The notes under the pieces were generated by a model. That model saw only the letters and a list, made by a program, of their open reading frames with translations, had not been told where the DNA came from and searched no databases. DNA of 64,000 nt. Origin: CAZXGD01 sp046350455. GTDB taxonomy: Bacteria > Planctomycetota > Phycisphaerae > Phycisphaerales > SM1A02. The position numbers and the translations under genes were made by a program. Each line of letters starts with the position of its first letter. Positions within the stretch are counted from its first letter, which is position 1. The stretch lies in the NCBI GenBank assembly GCA_046350455.1, contig JAXMAM010000004.1, positions 120,910 through 184,909 of the forward strand, in the 5' to 3' direction. Positions 58,453 to 64,000 of this stretch are shown here, piece by piece.

Positions 58453-58791
58453 ATGCCAGAGCCTGCCGCCCAGCCCACCGACCGCCTTCGCAAGCTGCTT
58501 GCGCTGCTTGAGAAGGACCCACACGACGCCTTCTGCCTGTATGGCGTGGCGCAGGAGCATGCTTCGGCTGGACGGCATGAGGAGGCTCTTGCATGGTTCG
58601 ACCGAACCATCGCAGCGGATCCCACCAGCGCATACGCATTCTTCCACAAGGCGCGCTCACAGGAGGCGCTTGGACAGCGGCCAGAAGCCGTGGAGACGCT
58701 GCGCCAGGGCAAGGCGGCCGCCATGCGTGGCCAGGACAACCACGCGCTTGCAGAGATCCAGGGATACCTGGATGAACTGGAGGACGCATGA
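58453..58791 (+). CDS. Small TPR-repeat protein
   Basis: A 112-residue cytoplasmic protein made of about two tetratricopeptide repeats (DPHDAFCLYGVAQEHASAGR with EEALAWFDRTIAADPTSAYA, then FFHKARSQEALGQRPEAVET). It starts MPEPAAQPTDRLRKLLALLE and has no signal peptide. It should be a small adaptor; the partner is unknown. The frame is open from 58273, but ATG 58453 gives a compact protein and follows a TACCCT box. Its stop overlaps recX as ATGA, which ties it to that gene. Confidence 0.75.
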   Translation: MPEPAAQPTDRLRKLLALLEKDPHDAFCLYGVAQEHASAGRHEEALAWFDRTIAADPTSAYAFFHKARSQEALGQRPEAVETLRQGKAAAMRGQDNHALAEIQGYLDELEDA

Positions 58792-59420
58792 AAGGGTCCA
58801 CCGCGCGCGTGACCGCCCTGCAATCAGCGCCAGACAGCCCCATGACAGTGCACATCGTGGTGGCTGGACGCCGCGTGGCCACCCTGCCGCGCCCGCGCTG
58901 CGACCAGCTGGGGCTGCACGTGGACCAGCCCTGGACTGCTGCGCTGGCCAAGCGCGTGGCAGCAGCCGCTGCCGAAGACGCTGCGCGGGCAGACGCGCTG
59001 CGCCGCCTGGCGCGCCGCGCCCACAGCACCCGGGGCCTGGAAGAGGCGCTCCTCCGCGCTGGTCACGCTGCAGCCGCCACGCGCGCGGCCCTGGCAGCGC
59101 TGGCAGAGCATGGCTGGCTGGACGATGCGCAGTACGCCGCCAGCCGCGCTGAGGCGCTCAACCGCAAGGCGCCGCTGGCCGCGCCAGCCTTGGCGGCACG
59201 GCTGGAGGCAGAGGGTGTCTCCGCCAAGCAGGCCCAGCAGGCTGCAGCCAGCGCAGCGCCGCCAGACCAAGACGCCCAGCTGGCGCGGGAAGCCCGTGCG
59301 GCACGCCGCGCCGGCGTGTCCATGCGCACGATGGCCGGCCGCCTGGCCCGCCGCGGATTTGACGAAGACGCCATCCTGACAGCGCTGGCGGCGGCTGGAT
59401 ACCCTGTGAGCGACGCATGA
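58788..59420 (+). CDS. recX: RecX-like regulatory protein
   Basis: RecX restrains RecA filament growth. The 210-residue protein has three-helix repeats: ALRRLARRAHSTRGLEEALL, AALAALAEHGWLDDAQYAAS with the conserved Gly-x-[IL/W]-[DN]-D-x-x-[FY]-A pattern, and VSMRTMAGRLARRGFDEDAI with the closing R-R-G-F. A 50-residue N-terminal beta region precedes the repeats. recA is not adjacent. Start and end both overlap neighbours by four bases (ATGA), placing it in the middle of an operon with a TPR protein and a lipoprotein. Confidence 0.85.
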   Translation: MKGSTARVTALQSAPDSPMTVHIVVAGRRVATLPRPRCDQLGLHVDQPWTAALAKRVAAAAAEDAARADALRRLARRAHSTRGLEEALLRAGHAAAATRAALAALAEHGWLDDAQYAASRAEALNRKAPLAAPALAARLEAEGVSAKQAQQAAASAAPPDQDAQLAREARAARRAGVSMRTMAGRLARRGFDEDAILTALAAAGYPVSDA

Positions 59421-59947
59421 CGCGCCCCACCGCCTTCTCCCGCTCGCTGGCCTGCCTGCTGCCCTGCATGGGAGTGCTGGCGTTGGCTGCGTGCCAGAAC
59501 GAGTCCACCACGCTGGTGCATGCTGGCCCAGATCCGCTGCCAGACCTGCAGCCAGCGCCAGACCAGCAGCCGCTGCCCACGCCAGCCAATCCACCCAAGC
59601 CATCGCTCACTGGACTCAGCCGCTCCAACTGGGACGCTGTGGAGGTGGTGCAGCCGCGCGGTCAGGTGGAGACTGCCACGGTTCCTGTGCCGCGGTGGGA
59701 CGGCTTCAGCACCGAGCCGCGCGCAGCAGGCGCCTACCCCAATCTGCTCACGGTGCTGCACACCAGCCAGCGCCCGGATGCTGACGTGGCCAGCGGCGCC
59801 TCTGCGCCGTTCGTGGCTGCGTTCTGGATCGTGGCCTGGCCTGTGACCGCGGTGGCGCAGTACCCGTGGAACAACCAGCGCGCACCCGGCGCAGGCGTGG
59901 AATGGGTCCCGCCGCCACCACCACCCAACGCCATGGACGTGCACTGA
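59417..59947 (+). CDS. Lipoprotein of unknown function
   Basis: A 176-residue lipoprotein with signal peptide and lipobox LAAC (C26 in GVLALAACQNES). The mature part begins with a Pro/Gln/Asp-rich linker (LPDLQPAPDQQPLPTPANPP) and continues with a small domain (NWDAVEVVQPRGQVETATVP, LTVLHTSQRPD, FVAAFWIVAWPVTAVAQYPW) that contains one hydrophobic segment. No family is recognised. It is translationally coupled to recX (ATGA) and to the rhodanese gene (TGATG). Confidence 0.7.
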   Translation: MTRPTAFSRSLACLLPCMGVLALAACQNESTTLVHAGPDPLPDLQPAPDQQPLPTPANPPKPSLTGLSRSNWDAVEVVQPRGQVETATVPVPRWDGFSTEPRAAGAYPNLLTVLHTSQRPDADVASGASAPFVAAFWIVAWPVTAVAQYPWNNQRAPGAGVEWVPPPPPPNAMDVH

Positions 59948-60321
59948 TGCAGGCGCTGCAGCCCAACGGCCTCCCCAACGGCTATCCGTTCAACCCAGAC
60001 TGGGAGATCACCCCGCGTGAGCTGGTGCGCCGCCAGAAGGCTGGCGAGGCCATCGTGGTGCTGGACTGCCGCACCGCTGCGGAGCGAGATCTGGCGTGCA
60101 TCGCTGGCACGCTGCATGTGCCCATGCACGAGCTCAGCCAGCACCTGCAGGCGCTGCGTGAGCATGAATCCACCCCCGTAGTGGTGCACTGCCACCACGG
60201 TGCGCGCAGCCTGCAGGTGACCAGCGCGCTGCGGCAGGCTGGCTTTGAGGACGTGCGCAGCCTGGCAGGCGGCATCCACCTGTGGTCGCTGGACATTGAT
60301 CCTTCTGTGCCCGTCTACTGA
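59947..60321 (+). CDS. Rhodanese-domain protein
   Basis: A 124-residue single-domain rhodanese-like sulfurtransferase. VVLDCRTAAERDLACIAGTL is the conserved first half. The active-site loop is HCHHGARS with catalytic C82, followed by QVTSALRQAGFEDVRSLAGG and IHLWSLDID. A loop starting with C-H-H is typical of the GlpE-like/UPF rhodanese group. Sulfur donor and acceptor are unknown. The frame is open upstream, but ATG 59947 overlaps the previous stop by one base (TGATG) and starts at the domain. cdsA begins three bases after its stop. Confidence 0.9.
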   Translation: MQALQPNGLPNGYPFNPDWEITPRELVRRQKAGEAIVVLDCRTAAERDLACIAGTLHVPMHELSQHLQALREHESTPVVVHCHHGARSLQVTSALRQAGFEDVRSLAGGIHLWSLDIDPSVPVY

Positions 60322-60324
60322 ACC

Positions 60325-61224
60325 GTGCTGCGCCACCGCCTGATCACTGGAACGCTGTTGATCGCTGGGCTGCTGGGCCTGCTGTGGCTGGATGGCCGGA
60401 CCTCGGCCGCCTGGAAGGACGCAGCGCTGCCGGCATGGACCGGCGGCGCGGACGGCCTGGTGCTGTCGCTGTTCACCGCAGTGGTGCTGGTGCCCATCGT
60501 CACGCTGGAGCTGGTGCGCATGCTGCGCGGCATGGGGATCAGCGCCCCGTATGGCCTGTCACTGGTGGCAGCGCTGGCTGGTCTGGCGCTCTTCCGCGTG
60601 CAGCTGCCAGAGGACCTGCCGCGCACCGCCGTGGCAGGCACGGTGATCTGGGTGGTGCTGATGGCAGCGCTGGTGGTGCACACGCGCGGGCGCAGCGTGC
60701 AAGGCGTGGTGCAGGCCATGGGCGGCACGCTGTTGGCAGCGCTCTACGTGGGAGCCATGCTGGGCATGTGGCTGCAGGTGCGCACCCTGGTGGGGCCGTG
60801 GGTGCTGGCTGGCGCCGTGCTCACCATCAAGGCCAGCGACACGGGCGCCTACGCCACCGGCATGACCATGGGCCGGCACAAGATGATTCCGTGGCTGAGC
60901 CCTGGCAAGACCTGGGAGGGCGCTGTGGGCGGCGTGGCGGGCGCAGCGCTGGTGGGAGCGCTCCTGGCGTGGTGGAGCATGCAGCTGCCAGACGCGCGCG
61001 ACCACGTGCCTGTGTGGCTGGGCGCGCTGGGTGGCGCGGTGCTTGGCGTAGTGGCGCCGATTGGAGATCTTGCAGAAAGTCTGCTGAAGCGCGCAGCCGG
61101 GGTGAAGGACTCAGGAACCCTGCTGCCGGGCATGGGAGGGGCATTGGATGTGGTGGACAGCCCCTTGCTGGCAGGCCCTGTGGTCTTCTGGCTGCTGGAA
61201 CTGCGATCTCCCTGCTCGGTCTAG
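60325..61224 (+). CDS. cdsA: Phosphatidate cytidylyltransferase
   Basis: CdsA makes CDP-diacylglycerol, the substrate of PssA. The 299-residue protein has several membrane helices and the C-terminal signature region: LTIKASDTGAYATGMTMGRH, WLSPGKTWEGAVGG, PIGDLAESLLKRAAGVKDSG and LPGMGGALDVVDSPLLAGP. In many CdsA proteins the last part is P-G-H-G-G-x-x-D-R; here it is P-G-M-G-G-x-x-D-V, a variant I believe to be common in Planctomycetota. The metal-binding Asp residues are kept. Start is GTG 60325, coupled to the rhodanese gene. Confidence 0.9.
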   Translation: MLRHRLITGTLLIAGLLGLLWLDGRTSAAWKDAALPAWTGGADGLVLSLFTAVVLVPIVTLELVRMLRGMGISAPYGLSLVAALAGLALFRVQLPEDLPRTAVAGTVIWVVLMAALVVHTRGRSVQGVVQAMGGTLLAALYVGAMLGMWLQVRTLVGPWVLAGAVLTIKASDTGAYATGMTMGRHKMIPWLSPGKTWEGAVGGVAGAALVGALLAWWSMQLPDARDHVPVWLGALGGAVLGVVAPIGDLAESLLKRAAGVKDSGTLLPGMGGALDVVDSPLLAGPVVFWLLELRSPCSV

Positions 61225-61247
61225 CCGTATCGAGGGGGTGGAGCGGA

Positions 61248-61253
61248 TACGCT
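61248..61253 (+). promoter_or_regulatory. Candidate -10 box (TACGCT) of the zinc-ribbon gene
   Basis: TACGCT lies 29 bases before ATG 61283, with GAGG in between as possible ribosome site. Confidence 0.3.
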
Positions 61254-61282
61254 GTCCAATCCGCACCTGAGGTACCCCGCCG

Positions 61283-62068
61283 ATGACATTGATCGAGAGT
61301 CTCCGAGCCCTGCACCTTGTGGACGCACAAGTGCGCGGCATCCGCACCCGGCTTGAGAATGCCGAACGGGACCTGAAGCGCCAGCAGACCCAGCTGGACA
61401 CGCTGACCGCCCAGCGGAAGGAGCAGGACAGCCAGCTGCGCCAGCTGCAGGCCACCGTGGCCAACCTGGAGCTGGAGGACAAGGGCCTGCAGGAGCGCAT
61501 CGCCAAGCTGCGCGGCGATCTGAACTCCACCAGCAACACCAAGCAGTACAACGCGCTGCGCGACGAACTGAAGCACCTGGAGGAGCAGCGCGACGCCCTG
61601 GCAGAGCGCGTGCTGGCCCAGATGGAGAACGTGGAAAAGGTGAAGGCACAGATCAGCGCAGGCGAGAAGCCGCTGGCAGACCGCACCACGCTGCGCGACA
61701 TGGCGGCCACCGCGCTCAAGGAAGCCAAGGACGCTGTGGGCGACCGCCTGGCCGAGCTGGAGCGCGAACGCGCCCGGGCAGCCGGCGCGCTACCAGAAGC
61801 AACGCTGGCTGCGTTTGACGATGCAGCGGAACAGAACGAAGGCGAGGCCCTTGCCGAAGTCACCGTGGTGGACCTGCGCCACCGCGAGTTTGCCTGCGGC
61901 GGCTGCCATGCCGAGCTCCCGCGCGATGCGTTCAGCCGCGTGGCGGCACGCCGCGACGACGTGGTCACCTGCATCTCCTGCGGCCGCATCCTGTACATGG
62001 ATGTGCTTCCGGAGGAAACCGGCAAGAAAAGCCGAAAGGCGAAGGACGAACCCAGCGGCGCAGCGTGA
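61283..62068 (+). CDS. Coiled-coil protein with C4 zinc ribbon (CT398-like)
   Basis: A 261-residue protein. Residues about 5-180 form one long alpha-helical hairpin coiled coil (RLENAERDLKRQQTQLDTL, LNSTSNTKQYNALRDELKHL, where the T-x-Q/Y-x-A-L-x-x-E motif marks the bend). The C-terminus is a zinc ribbon with two Cys pairs, FACGGCHAELPRD and VTCISCGRILYM. This is the widespread CT398/zf-RING_7 family; members in other phyla have been linked to flagellar, secretion or nucleic-acid roles, but no function is settled. A Lys-rich tail follows. It lies between cdsA and an unknown helical protein. Confidence 0.85.
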   Translation: MTLIESLRALHLVDAQVRGIRTRLENAERDLKRQQTQLDTLTAQRKEQDSQLRQLQATVANLELEDKGLQERIAKLRGDLNSTSNTKQYNALRDELKHLEEQRDALAERVLAQMENVEKVKAQISAGEKPLADRTTLRDMAATALKEAKDAVGDRLAELERERARAAGALPEATLAAFDDAAEQNEGEALAEVTVVDLRHREFACGGCHAELPRDAFSRVAARRDDVVTCISCGRILYMDVLPEETGKKSRKAKDEPSGAA

Positions 62069-62132
62069 CCCGCCGGTTGACCGCAGCAGCACAGCAGCAC
62101 AACGAACTCTTCTCGACAGGCCAAGGAAGGCA

Positions 62133-63101
62133 GTGACGTCCATGCATGGTGGTGACAGGCTTCGGGAGCTTCCCGGGGCAGAAGGCGAGCATCTCGACAG
62201 ACTGGGGCGCGCATGGCGCGATGCGCACGGCAAGGCTGGACAGCCTGAGGCCCGTGGGCAGGACTGCGCGCGCCTGGCGGACCTTGCGGTGGCCACGGCT
62301 GCGGTCGCCCGCCGCCTGCACCGCGCCAGCACAGCAGAGCAGGTGATGGCCCAGTCGCTGTTCACGCTGAAGAGCGCCTGCGCTGCGCAGCCCACAGAGA
62401 TATCCCGCCACGTGGCCTTTGCCCGCGTGCTGGAGGCGGTGAGCACCCATGAACAGCACGACGCGCGCGCTGCGTTTGACTCGCTGCGCGCCGCTGCGTC
62501 TGTGCTGGCCAGCTTTGCGCCCATGATCCGGGACAGCCAGGTGGACCCGCTGGTGCGCCTGTCGGTCTGCACCGGTCTCCTCCGCCCGCTCACCAACGCA
62601 GCCCGCATGCTGGACGACGCCCCCCTGCGCCGCCAGACCTGGCAGCGCTGCTGGGCTGCAGCCCTGGACTGGGCTGAAGCCAGCCGCGGCGGCCCAGACC
62701 ACGCGCAGGCGGTGGAGTGGGTGGTGCTCCTGGCCTTTGAACTGGCAGTCGAAGAACTGGAGGCCTCAGCTGGCGCCTGCCTGGAGCGGTGCGAGGACCT
62801 GCGCCCGCACCTGGATGCGTTGGACAAGGCCCGCGGTGGCGATGCCGTGTGCCTGCTCCACCGCAGCGCCTTCCAGCGGCTGTGGGCAGATGCCTGGCGC
62901 CGGCTGGGCGATGCTGGCGAGGCCCGCAAGGCGCTGGATGCATGCGCCGCCACGCTGGACCGCCTGGAGGCGCTGAAGGACTTTGACACCGCTGCGCTCA
63001 AGGCGCAGCGCGCAGCGCTGGCGCGTGACCGCGCACGGCTGGCAGAGCCAGCGCAGCGCACGTCACGCCCTGCCCATGCTGGCCGCGCTGCCAGCGCCTG
63101 A
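62133..63101 (+). CDS. Alpha-helical protein of unknown function
   Basis: A 322-residue soluble, almost all-helical protein that I do not recognise. Its middle has repeated helical pairs (MAQSLFTLKSACAAQPTEIS, VAFARVLEAVSTHEQHDARA, AVEWVVLLAFELAVEELEAS), and the end (RLWADAWRRLGDAGEARKAL) looks like a TPR-type unit. No signal peptide or membrane helix is present. AAGGAAGG lies just before GTG 62133; ATG 62142 is an alternative. Conserved Cys/His clusters are absent. Position before pyrD is probably not meaningful because pyrD has its own -10 box. Confidence 0.6.
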   Translation: MTSMHGGDRLRELPGAEGEHLDRLGRAWRDAHGKAGQPEARGQDCARLADLAVATAAVARRLHRASTAEQVMAQSLFTLKSACAAQPTEISRHVAFARVLEAVSTHEQHDARAAFDSLRAAASVLASFAPMIRDSQVDPLVRLSVCTGLLRPLTNAARMLDDAPLRRQTWQRCWAAALDWAEASRGGPDHAQAVEWVVLLAFELAVEELEASAGACLERCEDLRPHLDALDKARGGDAVCLLHRSAFQRLWADAWRRLGDAGEARKALDACAATLDRLEALKDFDTAALKAQRAALARDRARLAEPAQRTSRPAHAGRAASA

Positions 63102-63109
63102 GCGCGCCG

Positions 63110-63115
63110 TACACT
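63110..63115 (+). promoter_or_regulatory. -10 box (TACACT) of pyrD
   Basis: TACACT ends 8 bases before ATG 63124. Confidence 0.45.
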
Positions 63116-63123
63116 TGAGGTCC

Positions 63124-64000
63124 ATGCAGCGCCTGGAAACGCAGCTTGCTGGCGTGACGCTGGCCACGCCCATCGTGGCCGCAGCAGGCACGTGCGGCTA
63201 CGTGGACGAGCTGGCAGACGCCTTTCCACTGGACAAGATCGGGGCCGTGACCACCAAGAGCATCACGCCAGAGGTGCGTGCTGGCAACGCGCCGTGGCGG
63301 CTGGTGGATGTGCCGGGCGGCATGCTGAACGCCATTGGGCTGGCCAACATGGGCCTGGAGCGCTTCCTGGCAGAGGCCCTGCCCCGCGCTGCCAGCGTGC
63401 CCTGCAAGGTGCTGGGCAGCGTGGCTGGCCACAGCGTGGACGACTACGTGCGTGTGGCCAGCGCCTTTGACGCGCGGCCAGAGCTGCCCATCATCGAGCT
63501 GAACGTGGGCTGCCCCAACACCAGCACCGGGCTTCAGTTTGGCGACCACCCCGACGCGCTCCGCCAGCTGCTGGCGGCGGTGCGCCCCGTGGTGCGGCGG
63601 GCCAAGCTGTTTGTGAAGCTCTCGCCCAGCGCAGACGTGCTGGCCCTGAGCGCCGCTGCAGTGGACGCTGGCGTAGACGGCCTGACGGTGGCCAACACCT
63701 TCCCAGCCATGAGCCTGGACGTGGAGACCCGGCAGCCGCGCCTGTCACGCGGGCGCGGCGGGCTGAGCGGCGCTGGCATCCACCCCCTCGTGGTGCGCAT
63801 GGTGTGGGACGTCTACGCGCAGGTGGCGCGCGCTGCTGGCGTGCCCATCATCGGCCTGGGCGGCGTGATGCGGTGGGAGGACGCTGCGGAGTTCATCCTG
63901 GCTGGCGCCACGGCAGTGGGCGTGGGCACTGCCCTGTTCGTGGACCCGCGCGCGCCGGTGAAGCTGGCGCGCGGACTGGATGCGTGGGCTGCCCGCCAGG
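63124..64000 (+). CDS. pyrD: Dihydroorotate dehydrogenase, class 1 (3' end beyond window)
   Basis: PyrD oxidises dihydroorotate to orotate. The first 292 codons are present and only the last few are missing. The class 1 (soluble) features are visible: TPIVAAAGTCGYVDEL at the FMN site, VTTKSITPEVRAGN, NAIGLANMGLERFL, and LNVGCPNTSTG with the catalytic Cys C130, which marks class 1 as opposed to the Ser of class 2. VKLSPSADVLALS, VANTF, LSGAGIHPLVVRMV and IIGLGGVMRWEDAAEFILAG complete the barrel. If it is of the 1B type it would need an electron-transfer subunit PyrK, which is not seen here. Confidence 0.93.
   Translation, partial: MQRLETQLAGVTLATPIVAAAGTCGYVDELADAFPLDKIGAVTTKSITPEVRAGNAPWRLVDVPGGMLNAIGLANMGLERFLAEALPRAASVPCKVLGSVAGHSVDDYVRVASAFDARPELPIIELNVGCPNTSTGLQFGDHPDALRQLLAAVRPVVRRAKLFVKLSPSADVLALSAAAVDAGVDGLTVANTFPAMSLDVETRQPRLSRGRGGLSGAGIHPLVVRMVWDVYAQVARAAGVPIIGLGGVMRWEDAAEFILAGATAVGVGTALFVDPRAPVKLARGLDAWAARQ

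Noticed and set aside
1..64000. CRISPR array, insertion sequences, prophage or integrative element
   Set aside because: No regularly spaced repeats, transposase, integrase or phage structural genes were seen. The only foreign-looking segment is the methyltransferase pair at 36452-38638, without visible direct repeats at its ends.

Overview
The window is GC-rich, densely coded chromosomal DNA from a diderm bacterium, most likely a member of the Planctomycetota close to Phycisphaerae. Three things point there: a secreted protein ending in two dockerin-like EF-hand repeats of the 'GDLNCDG..DLGILLGxW' type typical of Phycisphaerae, a small basic protein of the kind known from PVC bacteria, and a diderm gene set (lnt, an AsmA-like protein, an OprB-like porin, a KdsD-type isomerase and many lipobox proteins). 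The species is inferred, not proven. No stretch of 300 bases lacks a gene, and I saw no rRNA, insertion sequence, integrase or CRISPR array.

Layout. 1-7167 (minus): pgk, a redoxin lacking one active-site Cys, rpe, a degenerate histidine phosphatase, accD, and an apolipoprotein N-acyltransferase whose frame continues into a HEAT-repeat domain and runs off the edge. 7173-14059: miaA and topA (plus), a nucleoside-type MFS transporter (minus), ispG and tRNA-Ser(UGA) (plus). 14092-19186 (minus): dockerin protein, zinc-protease lipoprotein and valS. 19185-31529 (mostly plus): TPR lipoprotein, a pteridine-reductase-like SDR (minus), a giant AsmA-like protein, then LOG protein, proline-rich lipoprotein, pssA, trpB and dacB. 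31555-36393: a frameshifted recQ, scpA (minus), kdsD, an unknown small protein and an aquaporin. 36452-38638: a lower-GC cytosine methyltransferase plus an unrecognised partner, read as a probable acquired restriction-modification pair. 38642-47958 (minus): a response regulator, a large FAD/Fe-S dehydrogenase, a TlpA-type thioredoxin protein, folK, cinA, a solute-binding protein and pyrF. 47994-52434 (plus): porin, EcsC-like protein, DUF971 protein, thioesterase, glycosyltransferase and a small lipoprotein followed by a clear terminator. 52520-55596 (minus): aminotransferase, small basic protein, single-TM protein and a TIM-barrel isomerase. 55640-64000 (mostly plus): membrane protein, nth, a beta-propeller-like lipoprotein (minus), TPR protein, recX, lipoprotein, rhodanese, cdsA, zinc-ribbon coiled-coil protein, unknown helical protein and pyrD (cut by the edge).

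How it works together. Genes are packed into short operons joined by GTGA, ATGA, TAGTG or TGATG overlaps. Envelope work dominates: phospholipid synthesis (accD, pssA, cdsA), lipoprotein maturation (lnt), lipid transport (AsmA-like), peptidoglycan (dacB) and LPS precursor (kdsD). The rest is translation (valS, miaA, tRNA-Ser), DNA upkeep (topA, recQ, nth, recX, scpA) and primary metabolism (pgk, rpe, pyrF, pyrD, folK, trpB, ispG).

The most notable general feature is that most operon-leading genes have a TAnnnT hexamer only 6-11 bases before the start codon. This suggests that leaderless mRNAs are common here. A minority of genes (accD, the redoxin, dacB, the small lipoprotein) have a real leader with a Shine-Dalgarno sequence.
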